Assembly: GCA_964453435.1 (NCBI GenBank)
Contig: CAYVQZ010000071.1
Span: 1-22,086 of the forward strand
Direction: 5' to 3'
DNA from: CAYVQZ01 sp964453435
Lineage (GTDB): Bacteria > Abyssobacteria > SURF-5
Length of the DNA stretch: 22,086 nt
Shown piece by piece: positions 8,350-16,281 of this stretch. The number at the start of each line of letters is the position of its first letter. Position 1 is the first letter of the stretch. A program made the position numbers and the translations under genes. The notes below the pieces were generated by a model. The model was given only the letters and a program-made list of their open reading frames with translations, made no database searches and was not told the DNA's origin.

Positions 8350-8378
8350 TTGACACACCACGCGCCCCTTGATAACAT
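8350..8378 (+). promoter_or_regulatory. Promoter candidate for the inactive M28 homologue
   Basis: A perfect TTGACA (8350-8355) is followed after 17 bp by TAACAT (8373-8378), which matches 4 of 6 bases. Transcription would start near 8385, ahead of both possible starts of the next gene (TTG 8430, ATG 8493). It lies about 28 bp from the oppositely directed promoter of the glycosidase operon, so the two could share regulation. Confidence 0.45.
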
Positions 8379-8492
8379 GCATTTGTGCTTTTCGAATTGT
8401 GAGGAACGCCGAAATCCGGCATTTCAACCTTGAAAGACTGCGGCGAGGCGAAGTCCCGCGCCCCGATTATCGCGCATCGAGCGCTCTTGCCT

Positions 8493-9668
8493 ATGAACCT
8501 GAGTGACACCGTCGATTCCATCGTAAAGGCGCGCTTGGAGGGTAGCCAACCCTCGGAACGCGTGGCCGAATTTCTAAGAGCGTCCGTAGCCTCTTCAAGA
8601 GCAATGATTGAAACAGAGCGCTCGGCTTCGGTAGCGCAGGCCGACCTTCTTGTCGCTCTCGTAACGCTATTATTTGCGGCTCTTTTCGTATTCAGCGTGT
8701 GGAAGCGCCGGCATCGAACGGCTGGACTCGCCGCCCTCATTGTTTCCGTGACTCTTTTCCTCGAGACGTCCTTGGGCGCCCACGTCTTAAGCTGGCCGGT
8801 TCAGAATAATTGTGAGAGTTTGTTCGTCCAATTTCCGGTTCAACATGCTTCGCAAATGTTGATAGTGGGCACTCATTACGATGCGTGGACGGCGGACAAC
8901 GACGCTGACGGCCGGTTTGGCCAAGCCGTTGAGGCTTTTGTGGGGCCGATGACTGTCGCTCTCCTGATTATGGGACTGTGGCAGTTTTGCCTGCATTTCG
9001 GATACCTTAAGTTCGAGGACGCTCATACTATTATGTTCACAATGGGAATGGGTTGTCTCCTGCTTTATGGAGCATGGACATTTTTCTGCTGGCAGAGGCT
9101 CTCCCGGCAGACGGTGTCGGACCCATATCATAATGCCGGCTCAATCGCGGTGTTGACCGGACTGGTGGAAGACCTGTCTCGAAGGTATCGGAACGTTCAG
9201 AATACTTCCGTGACAGTGGCCTTTTTCGGAGGAGGTTCCGACGCGGCGGCAGCGAGGGCATACGCCCGGCGGCTGGCCCGAGAAGACAAACGCGCCGTTC
9301 CTGTATATTTCCTTGCCTGTGAACATATCGGCAGGGGCGGCGACCACGCTCTGCTCATTCCGTTCGAGTCCGCGGACCCGCTGTTCAGGGACCGCGCGCT
9401 GGTGAGAATTCTTGACCGCGTGGCGGGCAGCGTCACCCGCAAGCAACTGGGCATGCTGACGGCGAATCCTTCGAATGCCCGGGGATTCGTTGAACAGGGT
9501 TTTCCGACGGCAACGCTCACAACATTGCCGAAGGAGACATCGAAAACTCCGGAGGACAAAGAATCAGAACAAATCGCCAGGGGAGGTCTCCTGGTCAGCC
9601 TGAAGCTGCTCGAACAGTTCGTTTTCGAATTCGATAGAGCGTCCGCGCCGCGGGTTTCCGCGCCTTAG
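8493..9668 (+). CDS. Catalytically degenerate membrane M28 peptidase homologue
   Basis: From ATG 8493 the protein is 391 aa, exactly the length of the M28 peptidase at 1475-2650, and has the same plan: two membrane helices (about 50-92), a THYDAW motif (His128, Asp130), two more helices (about 150-198), then the remaining core. The catalytic positions are mostly lost. Bridging Asp of GANDN is His213 (YHN), the Glu-Glu pair is Gly-Ser in FFGGGSD (244-250), and the final His is Lys351 before a conserved PED. Glu277 in ACEHIG remains. It is thus probably a pseudoenzyme with a binding or regulatory role. TTG 8430 would add 21 residues; neither start has a clear ribosome site, and the shared length favours 8493. 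The rest of the frame is intact, arguing against a simple pseudogene. Confidence 0.75.
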   Translation: MNLSDTVDSIVKARLEGSQPSERVAEFLRASVASSRAMIETERSASVAQADLLVALVTLLFAALFVFSVWKRRHRTAGLAALIVSVTLFLETSLGAHVLSWPVQNNCESLFVQFPVQHASQMLIVGTHYDAWTADNDADGRFGQAVEAFVGPMTVALLIMGLWQFCLHFGYLKFEDAHTIMFTMGMGCLLLYGAWTFFCWQRLSRQTVSDPYHNAGSIAVLTGLVEDLSRRYRNVQNTSVTVAFFGGGSDAAAARAYARRLAREDKRAVPVYFLACEHIGRGGDHALLIPFESADPLFRDRALVRILDRVAGSVTRKQLGMLTANPSNARGFVEQGFPTATLTTLPKETSKTPEDKESEQIARGGLLVSLKLLEQFVFEFDRASAPRVSAP

Positions 9669-9685
9669 CAAAAACCTGCGAGCAT

Positions 9686-9694
9686 TGCTATATT
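9686..9694 (+). promoter_or_regulatory. Extended -10 promoter candidate before the M48 protease
   Basis: TGC-TATATT at 9686-9694 fits the extended -10 pattern, 18 bp after the stop of the preceding gene. The -35 region is poor (TAGCAA). The M48 gene starts 54 bp downstream, so it may have its own promoter as well as readthrough. Confidence 0.3.
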
Positions 9695-9748
9695 ATCATG
9701 GGATGAATTGTGAGAAACTACAATGACTTGTGAGTCAGGAGTCAACCG

Positions 9749-10549
9749 ATGCGTTCGAAAAGATGTGTCGTTTTTCTCGTTTCGTTCCTGCTGATTGCGG
9801 TATCCTGTCAGACAACCGGCATAAACAGGGGCCAGCTTAACCTGATATCAACCGAGGAGGAGATACGTTTAGGCCAGCAACTCTCCGGTGAAATCGAAAA
9901 CGAGCAACCGCTCCTGAATAATCCTGCAATCCAGCAATACGTGAGTCAGATAGGACAGAGACTCGCAGCCTATAGTGACCGGCCCGATCTCCCGTATTCC
10001 TTCAAAGTGATAGATAACGATGAACAGGTAAACGCTTTCGCTTTGCCCGGCGGGCCAATCTATGTTTTTACCGGATTGCTGAAATTCGCGGACAATGAGG
10101 CCGAACTCGCCGCAGTCATGGGCCACGAAATCGCCCACATCACCGCCCGTCACTCGACGGAACAGCTCACAAAAGCGTTCGGCATCGACCTGCTCGCTCA
10201 ACTGATTCTGGGTCGCGACCCCAGCACGTCGGCCGTGCTGGCCACCAATATCGTCAGTTCTCTCGGGATGCTGAAGTTCTCGCGCAACGATGAAATCGAG
10301 GCCGACCGCCTCGGCGTTCAGTATATGTTTCGGGCTGGATACAATCCGAATGCGATGCTCTCTGTTCAGGAAAAACTCGCCAGCTTGCAGGAGGGACAAT
10401 CAAGCCGCGTCCTCAATTTTTTGAGCACCCATCCGATGTCGCAAGACAGAATACTCTCTATAAAACGGGAAATTGCGGCTTTACCTCCCGGCAGGCCGGT
10501 TGGATATTTCGAGGAACGATATAGAGAGACCATTGGTCGGCGCCTGTGA
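9749..10549 (+). CDS. M48 family metalloprotease lipoprotein
   Basis: The 266-aa protein starts with a lipoprotein-like signal (charged MRSKR, hydrophobic stretch, AVSC at 17-20), which would anchor it in the periplasm through Cys20. The -3 residue is Ala rather than Leu, so lipidation is likely but not certain. The M48 core is complete: HEIAH (126-130) supplies two zinc ligands and the general base, EIEAD gives the third ligand (Glu184), and STHPMSQDR (226-234) is the conserved family block. Length and order match LoiP/YcaL-type proteases without the C-terminal TPR of BepA. Such enzymes degrade misfolded outer-membrane proteins. ATG 9749 has AGGAG 8 bases upstream. Its lipoprotein neighbours support an envelope quality-control role. 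Confidence 0.88.
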   Translation: MRSKRCVVFLVSFLLIAVSCQTTGINRGQLNLISTEEEIRLGQQLSGEIENEQPLLNNPAIQQYVSQIGQRLAAYSDRPDLPYSFKVIDNDEQVNAFALPGGPIYVFTGLLKFADNEAELAAVMGHEIAHITARHSTEQLTKAFGIDLLAQLILGRDPSTSAVLATNIVSSLGMLKFSRNDEIEADRLGVQYMFRAGYNPNAMLSVQEKLASLQEGQSSRVLNFLSTHPMSQDRILSIKREIAALPPGRPVGYFEERYRETIGRRL

Positions 10550-10570
10550 GCGGCCCGCGCCCGTGGATTC

Positions 10571-10611
10571 TTTTTGTCTCCCGCGAGACAAGAATGGCCC
10601 ATTTCTTGCTC
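10571..10611 (+). promoter_or_regulatory. Two mutually exclusive hairpins between M48 and DUF3568 genes
   Basis: The strand GAGACAAGAA (10585-10594) can pair backwards with TTTTTGTCTC (10571-10580), giving a 10-bp stem with one G-U pair and a CCGC loop. It can instead pair forwards with TTCTTGCTC (10603-10611), with A10588 bulged and an 8-base loop. The two folds exclude each other, as in attenuators or RNA-stability switches. Neither is followed by a T run, so it is not a standard terminator. Confidence 0.35.
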
Positions 10612-10705
10612 CTCCTTCCGCGCGCTTGAAGAGTCAAACGAATCAGGTTCGGATTTTGCTCGACGGAGGCGCAGCGAGACTGTGTCAAGAGGAGGGAATG
10701 GGCTG

Positions 10706-11095
10706 ATGAGCGTGAACAAAATCGGACTCGGTAAGGCCGTTGTTGTACTTGTTCTCATATTGAGCGGATGCGCTTCGGCGCCCCCAGCACAAACTTCGAC
10801 CCGCAACGGGTACACATGGTCCCGGGGAAAACTTGTGTTTTCCGCCCCGCACACACTGCAGAAGTGTCACGATGCGACGATATTTGCTTTTATTAATCTG
10901 GATGTCAGCGTCGAGGGTGACAGCACAACCAGGGACGGCGGCAGGATTGTCGGAAAAACAGGCGCCGGCGAATCCGTCACCGTGGACCTTGTGCCGGAGT
11001 CTATAAATCTCACAAAATTGCGGGTTCGCGTTGGCGTTATGGGAAACGAGGGGCAGTCGAGGCTCATAGCCGACAACATCAGGAGAAACCTTTAG
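10706..11095 (+). CDS. DUF3568 family lipoprotein, first copy
   Basis: The 129-aa product begins with a signal peptide ending in a textbook lipobox LSGC (Cys22). The mature part follows the DUF3568 pattern: W-x-x-GKL near 38-43, an A-x-x-A-x-x-DLDV segment, GRIVGKTGAGESVTVDL, a TKLRVRVG strand and a final short helix ending RRNL. The family is a small envelope lipoprotein group of unknown function. ATG 10706 is chosen because AGGAGGG lies about 9 bases upstream and it places the lipobox correctly; upstream extension would bury the signal peptide. It lies 156 bp after the M48 protease and 56 bp before a paralogue. Confidence 0.8.
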   Translation: MSVNKIGLGKAVVVLVLILSGCASAPPAQTSTRNGYTWSRGKLVFSAPHTLQKCHDATIFAFINLDVSVEGDSTTRDGGRIVGKTGAGESVTVDLVPESINLTKLRVRVGVMGNEGQSRLIADNIRRNL

Positions 11096-11151
11096 TTTTC
11101 GGCCTTGAACCGGCTGCTATCCGCTAAAATGAATAGAAAGGAGAATTCTCG

Positions 11152-11547
11152 GTGACCGGAAGAAATGTTCGCGTACTATCCCTTCTTGTCTGCATTGCGG
11201 TCTTGTTCTCAGGATGCGTGGGAGCGGCAGTGGCTGCCGGCGCGGCGGGAGGAGCCGGCGGGTACAGGTGGGCGAGCGGAAAGCTTTCCTTCAATACCAC
11301 CCACTCCCTCACACACGTTCATGGCGCCACTCTGTCGGCTTTCCGCGACCTCGATATTACCGTTACGAGCGATGTGACCGATAAATTGTCGGGGAGGATA
11401 AAAGGAGAAACCCCCATCGGCGAATCGGTTGCCGTCGACCTTGAACCACAGGGGGCGAACATCACGAAGCTTGATATTCGCGTCGGTTTCTGGGGTGACC
11501 GCGGGAAATCGGAAAAAATAGCGGACGCAATAAAAAGGCACCTCTAA
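11152..11547 (+). CDS. DUF3568 family lipoprotein, second copy
   Basis: The 131-aa paralogue of the preceding gene starts at GTG 11152, with AAAGGAG 8 bases upstream. Its signal ends FSGC, with Cys22 at the same position as in the first copy. An Ala/Gly-rich linker (23-37) follows, then the DUF3568 core: YRWASGKLSF, SAFRDLDITV, GRIKGETPIGESVAVDL and TKLDIRVGFWGDRGKS. Pairwise similarity with the first copy is clear across the core but not in the linker, so the duplication is not recent. It is the last gene of the plus-strand envelope cluster and faces the aminotransferase gene tail to tail. Function is unknown. Confidence 0.8.
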   Translation: MTGRNVRVLSLLVCIAVLFSGCVGAAVAAGAAGGAGGYRWASGKLSFNTTHSLTHVHGATLSAFRDLDITVTSDVTDKLSGRIKGETPIGESVAVDLEPQGANITKLDIRVGFWGDRGKSEKIADAIKRHL

Positions 11548-11637
11548 ATCCGATCCGCAATTGCGCGTTTGCCCGAAATTGCAGTTTCCAGTACACGAAT
11601 TTCTGGATTCCATGTTCCCGAAATCAGGGCAGGGAAA

Positions 11638-12774
11638 TTATCTGCAAAACCGCTTGATGACGCCTGCAAGCTCATCTATTTCCTCGCGCGTGTTGAAGTA
11701 GTTCACGGAAATGCGCAGGTAGGAAGGCGGAGGCGTGTATCGAGTCACTATCCCGCGCTCGAGCAGATAAGAAAAGACGTCCTTCGATTCCTTCTCGGAA
11801 ATTTCTATTGAAACAAGTCCGGCCGATTGTTCCCACTGCGTCGGAGTGACTATTCTGACCGCCGCAATCCGCCGGAGGAGACGCTTCAGGAGCCGAACAT
11901 TCGAACGTATGGCGGATTCGATTGCCTCCATGCCGACCTCTTCCATCAATTCCAGTGCTTTCAACCATCCCGAGATCAGAGCCGGATTGAAGTCGCAGAA
12001 CTGAAATTTTCTGGCGTCTCTTTCAAATCTCACATTGCCCATCCCATCGAATGTCTTGGCCGATTCGTTCCCCGCGAACGACAGTTTCAGGCGCGGGAGC
12101 CGGTCCTTGCGCACATACAGTGCGCCGGTAGTGTCCGGTCCGAGCATCCACTTATGGCCGGGAAACGAATAGTATGCGCAACCGATATCGTGGAAATCGA
12201 TGCGGAAGACGCCTGCCGATTGCGCCCCATCCGCAAGGAGTTCGCTGCCGCGTTCCGTCACCATTTCGGAAAGCTTCTTCAATGGCAGGCGAAGACCGGT
12301 GTTGAAGCTCACATGGCTGACGACCACCAGTCGCGTGCGTTCGTCGATAGCCCGGGAGAATTTCCGCATCACGTCGCGGCCATCGCTCAGGTCCACGATG
12401 CCGATATCCACTCCATAACGCTCCCGTAGCGCATAGACCGGTATCAGGCCCGCCCCATGCTCGACATTGGTGGTGACAATCTTCCGGCCCCGCTCCCAAT
12501 CTATCCCGTTCAGAACTATATTTATCGCTTCGGTTGTGCTCCGCGTCAGCGCAATCTCTTTCTTCTCGGCCCCGAAGAGCCTCGCGAGACGAGAGCGCAG
12601 CATCCCGATATCCTTCATGAAACGCCCATAGTTGTGATGTGAGACTCCCTCTCGCGAGAGCCGCTCGAGAACGCGTGTCTGTTCCATTACAACCCGTTCC
12701 GACATCGGGCCGGACCAGCCCGTATTGAAATAGAGATGGCCTTTCGTTACCGGAAGTTCCGCGCGAATCCGCAT
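11638..12774 (-). CDS. Class V PLP-dependent aminotransferase (cysteine desulfurase-like)
   Basis: The 378-aa frame from ATG 12774 shows the fold-type I class V pattern: YFNTGWSGP near the N-terminus, TRSTTEAIN (78-86) for phosphate binding, VEHGAG (His106), HVSFNTG (154-160), LADGAQSAG (Asp182 and Gln185 around the PLP ring) and GHKWMLGP with Lys208 forming the Schiff base. Members include cysteine desulfurases, isopenicillin N epimerase-like enzymes and kynureninase relatives. There is no obvious active-site cysteine loop to argue for desulfurase. ATG 12774 has no ribosome binding site. An in-frame ATT at 12807, six bases after GGAGGTGA, would add 11 residues (start-RTKVGWDDAL) and looks like the better start. 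The gene stands 180 bp after the cytochrome gene and may be separate from it. Confidence 0.85.
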   Translation of the reverse strand: MRIRAELPVTKGHLYFNTGWSGPMSERVVMEQTRVLERLSREGVSHHNYGRFMKDIGMLRSRLARLFGAEKKEIALTRSTTEAINIVLNGIDWERGRKIVTTNVEHGAGLIPVYALRERYGVDIGIVDLSDGRDVMRKFSRAIDERTRLVVVSHVSFNTGLRLPLKKLSEMVTERGSELLADGAQSAGVFRIDFHDIGCAYYSFPGHKWMLGPDTTGALYVRKDRLPRLKLSFAGNESAKTFDGMGNVRFERDARKFQFCDFNPALISGWLKALELMEEVGMEAIESAIRSNVRLLKRLLRRIAAVRIVTPTQWEQSAGLVSIEISEKESKDVFSYLLERGIVTRYTPPPSYLRISVNYFNTREEIDELAGVIKRFCR

Positions 12775-12804
12775 CAGCGCGTCGTCCCAACCAACCTTTG
12801 TTCG

Positions 12805-12821
12805 AATGATATCTCACCTCC
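12805..12821 (-). promoter_or_regulatory. Ideal ribosome binding site before a possible ATT start
   Basis: On the minus strand GGAGGTGA (12821-12814) is followed after six bases by ATT (12807-12805), in frame with the aminotransferase. An in-frame TGA lies just upstream, within the Shine-Dalgarno itself, so the true start must be downstream of it. No ATG, GTG or TTG occurs before ATG 12774. Confidence 0.5.
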
Positions 12822-12987
12822 CCGCTGAGTTCATGGGCATCTTGGCCTGCGCGACACATGTGTGGAGATGTGGATTCTCGGAACGGAAACGGCCTATCCC
12901 TCGAAATCTTCGGCGACCGAAACCAGCTTGAACTGGTGCGGCGATTCTCCAGCGTCCGAAAGTTCTTTGCGCGGTTGTCGGGCCGGG

Positions 12988-13884
12988 TCACTCGCCGGCG
13001 TCGGCTGCGGAGTTCGAAACCAACCGATCCACAATTTCATCGAATTTGTTTGCCGGTACTATGGTGGGAGCGTATTCGTGCATTTGCTCCACCAAAGCCC
13101 TCCATTCGGTTCGCGAATGGTCGCGCTTGCGAATCTCGCCGGCCTCGTGGCACGGTAAACAGTGCTGCTCGAGCATGCTCGGTTCTTCTTGTGGAGACGG
13201 CCGTTCGGGTACATGAGTTTGGGAGAGATAATAGAGGATTTGACTCCCCTCGTCCACCGTAATCCGAGGCGCCGCCAGGTCCACCATTTTGTTTATCACT
13301 TCCTTCCAGCTTTCGACTTCTCGCGGACGCATGATATCCCGCAGCACGTGACATGTGGAGCACTTGGTGATGAAAAGTTCTTTTCCCAGTTCCGTATCAG
13401 GATGGGGTATCTCTTCGTAGGTAACCCCGGGCTCATCCTTCGCATGCCGGATAATGTAATAGCCTCCGGTGACACCAAACAGGGCGAATGACATGGCGTA
13501 GATAATTATTCCCAGGCCAAACAAGGTTCCGCTCAAACGCCTGAAATATCGTGGAATAAGAATTTTCAGCGATAGCAGGAAAAGGACAGCAACAGCAAGC
13601 GCCACATGGCCGGCAACCCGCGGAGAGGAACCCTCCCAGTGGACGGGCGCCCGCCACACCATGGCAATGAACATCAGGAGGAACAGGGCAGCAAATGAAT
13701 AGCCGAATATTTTATGGACGATCAGGTATCTCTTCGGCTCTTCCATCTGTCGTCCCTGGACCCCGAGCATCGCAAAAACTGCGACGAGTCCGGCGACCAA
13801 GAAAACGACTGAGATGAGTATGCTTACAAATGGTTCCACGGGTCCGAGATCGTTGTTGGCATTTATCGGAAAGACAGAACGCAA
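12988..13884 (-). CDS. Membrane-anchored dihaem cytochrome c
   Basis: The protein (up to 298 aa) has four hydrophobic helices at about 18-40, 56-77, 91-109 and 117-140, with His57 and His93 in or at the edge of the middle helices, suggesting a b-type haem or quinone site. A soluble domain follows with two haem c motifs, CSTCH (175-179) and CLPCH (242-246), each in a small cytochrome c-like module. It would pass electrons between the membrane pool and periplasmic partners. TTG 13884 is the longest start but has no ribosome site; GTG 13839 (VEPFVSI) is an alternative that keeps all helices. It lies 47 bp after the copper ATPase gene, probably in one transcript. I do not recognise the exact family. 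Confidence 0.82.
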   Translation of the reverse strand: MRSVFPINANNDLGPVEPFVSILISVVFLVAGLVAVFAMLGVQGRQMEEPKRYLIVHKIFGYSFAALFLLMFIAMVWRAPVHWEGSSPRVAGHVALAVAVLFLLSLKILIPRYFRRLSGTLFGLGIIIYAMSFALFGVTGGYYIIRHAKDEPGVTYEEIPHPDTELGKELFITKCSTCHVLRDIMRPREVESWKEVINKMVDLAAPRITVDEGSQILYYLSQTHVPERPSPQEEPSMLEQHCLPCHEAGEIRKRDHSRTEWRALVEQMHEYAPTIVPANKFDEIVDRLVSNSAADAGE

Positions 13885-13931
13885 CAGGCAACTACTATAT
13901 CAGAAATTTTGGGAGAAAAATATCAGGCTGG

Positions 13932-16019
13932 CTACGCCTCTTCCCGTATTGCCCCCTTCCCGGTTTTTCCGAGCAGGCGCGCATTGACGGCGACAATGAC
14001 GGTCGAGACCGACATGATAATTGCGCCGACGGCGGGAGGCAGCACGAACCCGATGGGGTACAGGATTCCTGCCGCCAGCGGAATCGCGACCACGTTGTAG
14101 CCCGTGGCCCACAAGAGGTTTTGCACCATCTTCGAATGGGTCGCCCGGGCCAGCTCGACGATTGCCGTGACATCACGGGGGTCGGACTGAACGAGCACGA
14201 TGTCCGCCGACTCCATGGCGACATCCGTGCCGGCCCCTATTGCGATACCTACGTCCGCTTCCACAAGCGCGGGCGCGTCGTTCACGCCGTCGCCCGTCAT
14301 GCCCACCGACAGCCCGCGCCTTTTTACTTCCTTGATTTTCTCGGCTTTCTGGTCGGGCAGAACTTCCGCGAAATAGTCGTCGAGGTCGAGCTCTTTGGCC
14401 ACCCAGCGCGCCACCTTTTCCGAATCGCCCGTGACCATCATCACTTGGATGCCCATGTCCTTTAATCTCTTCAAAGCTTCACGGGAGGTCGGGCGGATGA
14501 TGTCAGCCAGCCCTATGGCGCCAACGACTTTTTCTTCACTGAGAACGAAGACGATTGTTTTTCCCTCGTCGGCGAGGCGGTCCAGCCGTTCATCGCTCGC
14601 TTCAAGATTGTGTTCTTTCAGGTATCCCGAACTCACGACCTTCAGGTTCTTGCCGTCCACCGTCGCCTCCGCCCCTTTTCCCGGGAGCGCCTTGAAATTC
14701 TGCGGGGCGGAATAGTCGAGGCTCCTTTCTTTCGCCGCATCGACGATGCCCTGCGCTATCGGGTGTTCCGACTGGCTCTCCAGGCTTGCCGCGATTCGCA
14801 GAATCTCGTCTTGCTCCATGTCGTTCAGCGGAACGACTTCACTCACTCCGAAACGACCTTCGGTGAGCGTGCCGGTCTTATCGAAAACAATCGCGTTCAG
14901 GTTTCGCGCCCTCTCGAATGCCGACCTGTCCCGAATCAGCAGGCCACTTTTCGCCGCCATTGTCGTGGACACCGCGACGACCAGGGGAACCGCCAGCCCC
15001 AACGCATGCGGACACGTAATCACCATCACGGTGACCATCCGGCCGAGAGCGAACACGAATTCCTTTCCGAAAACAAGCCATACAACAAGCGTCGCCGTTC
15101 CGACACTGAGCGAAATGATGGTCAGCCAGAATGCCGCCCGGTCCGCCAAATCCTGGCTGCGCGAGCGCGATTCCTGCGCTTTCTTCACCATCTCGATGAC
15201 CTGCGAGAGATACGTCTCATCGCCGGTCTTCTTCACCTCAACCGTGATTGCGGACTCGCCGTTTATCGAGCCTCCGATGACCTCGTCCCCCTCGCCTCTT
15301 TCAACGGGTTTGCTTTCACCCGTCAGCATCGCCTCGTTGACCGAAGTGCGACCCTCGACGATGGCGCCGTCAACCGGTATCTTTTCTCCCGGTTTCACTA
15401 CGACCCGGTCTCCCTTTTCCAATTCTGTGACAGGTATGTCCTCGGTGTTCCCGTCTTCTTTCAAACGATGCGCCTCGGCGGGCATTATCTTCACGAGTTC
15501 CTCCAAGGCTCCGGAAGCGCCCATGACCGACCGCATCTCTATCCAGTGGCCCAGCAGCATGATGTCAATCAGCGTGGCAAGCTCCCAGAAGAAAACGCTG
15601 CCCGGCAGGCCGAATACCACAACGCTGCTGTATCCGTACGCCACGGTTATGGCGAGCGCTATCAGAGTCATCATGCCCGGCTGCTTTTCTTTCAATTCAT
15701 CTATCAGCCCTTTGAGAAAAGGCCACCCGCCATAGAAGAACACAACGGTCGCCAGCGCGAACTGAACATAACTGTCACCCGGAAAAACCAGGGCCTCTCT
15801 CAATCCGAAAAAGCCCTGAATCATTGGCGCAAGCGCGAGAATCGGGAAGGTGAGAACAAGGGAAACCCGGAATCGGCGGCGGAAGTCGGCTACCATTTTG
15901 GCATGATGGCCCTCGTGTCCCTCATGGCCACCGCCATGATTGTGTTTTTCTTCTGTCCGATGCGACATGTCTTCATGAGCGGCGTGGTCGTCTTCCTTGC
16001 TTTCCTGACCGTGTTGCAC
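13932..16019 (-). CDS. copB: CopB-type copper-translocating P1B ATPase
   Basis: The 695-aa pump exports copper using ATP. The first 40 residues are His-rich (HNHGGGHEGHEGHH), a metal-binding tail in place of CXXC domains. The CPH motif (336-338) in the sixth helix defines the P1B-3/CopB subgroup, associated with Cu(II) or Cu(I)/Ag(I). TGES (233-236) is the actuator, DKTGT (380-384) holds the phosphorylated Asp380, SEHP (417-420) binds nucleotide and TGDGVND (575-581) closes the P-domain. All are intact and the length is normal. The start is GTG 16019, with AGGAGG 7 bases upstream. A dihaem cytochrome follows. No copper-sensing regulator is in the window. Confidence 0.93.
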   Translation of the reverse strand: MQHGQESKEDDHAAHEDMSHRTEEKHNHGGGHEGHEGHHAKMVADFRRRFRVSLVLTFPILALAPMIQGFFGLREALVFPGDSYVQFALATVVFFYGGWPFLKGLIDELKEKQPGMMTLIALAITVAYGYSSVVVFGLPGSVFFWELATLIDIMLLGHWIEMRSVMGASGALEELVKIMPAEAHRLKEDGNTEDIPVTELEKGDRVVVKPGEKIPVDGAIVEGRTSVNEAMLTGESKPVERGEGDEVIGGSINGESAITVEVKKTGDETYLSQVIEMVKKAQESRSRSQDLADRAAFWLTIISLSVGTATLVVWLVFGKEFVFALGRMVTVMVITCPHALGLAVPLVVAVSTTMAAKSGLLIRDRSAFERARNLNAIVFDKTGTLTEGRFGVSEVVPLNDMEQDEILRIAASLESQSEHPIAQGIVDAAKERSLDYSAPQNFKALPGKGAEATVDGKNLKVVSSGYLKEHNLEASDERLDRLADEGKTIVFVLSEEKVVGAIGLADIIRPTSREALKRLKDMGIQVMMVTGDSEKVARWVAKELDLDDYFAEVLPDQKAEKIKEVKRRGLSVGMTGDGVNDAPALVEADVGIAIGAGTDVAMESADIVLVQSDPRDVTAIVELARATHSKMVQNLLWATGYNVVAIPLAAGILYPIGFVLPPAVGAIIMSVSTVIVAVNARLLGKTGKGAIREEA

Positions 16020-16064
16020 TGTCTTTCCTCCTCTTGACTTTGCAAAACCGGAAGAATTTTCTTA

Positions 16065-16073
16065 ACTATAGCA
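16065..16073 (-). promoter_or_regulatory. Extended -10 promoter candidate for copB
   Basis: Minus-strand TGC-TATAGT occupies 16073-16065, an extended -10 motif with a 5-of-6 -10 box, about 46 bases before the GTG start. The -35 region is weak. I see no CueR- or CsoR-type palindrome around it. Confidence 0.35.
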
Positions 16074-16281
16074 ATCGCCGCCGAGAGAGGAAAGGTTTTC
16101 GATTTCGGGCTGCCCCATCGTTTTTCGCAAAAAGATTCCGTTCACACCCGTCGATTGGCCGAATTTTCCCGAATTCCCCTCGAGGCCTTTTTCTCCCACA
16201 GGAAGTATCCCTTTGCGCATGGAATATGATAGTATTGTTCCGCCCGGAATGAGTCGGGTTAACAACAGAGGAGGCGATCAA

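Noticed and set aside
12152..12991. A 279-codon minus-strand frame overlapping the aminotransferase start and the preceding gap
   Set aside because: It is out of frame with the aminotransferase's conserved motifs and shows no family pattern; the gap 12822-12987 appears non-coding, with no clear promoter.
14610..16037. Long plus-strand frames across the copper ATPase gene
   Set aside because: They overlap every conserved CopB motif in antisense and are Arg/His-rich with no family features.
16201..16281. TATGAT at 16225-16230 as a promoter for the Fe-S/FAD operon
   Set aside because: No acceptable -35 box or extended -10 TG accompanies it; a promoter must exist here but this motif alone is too weak.
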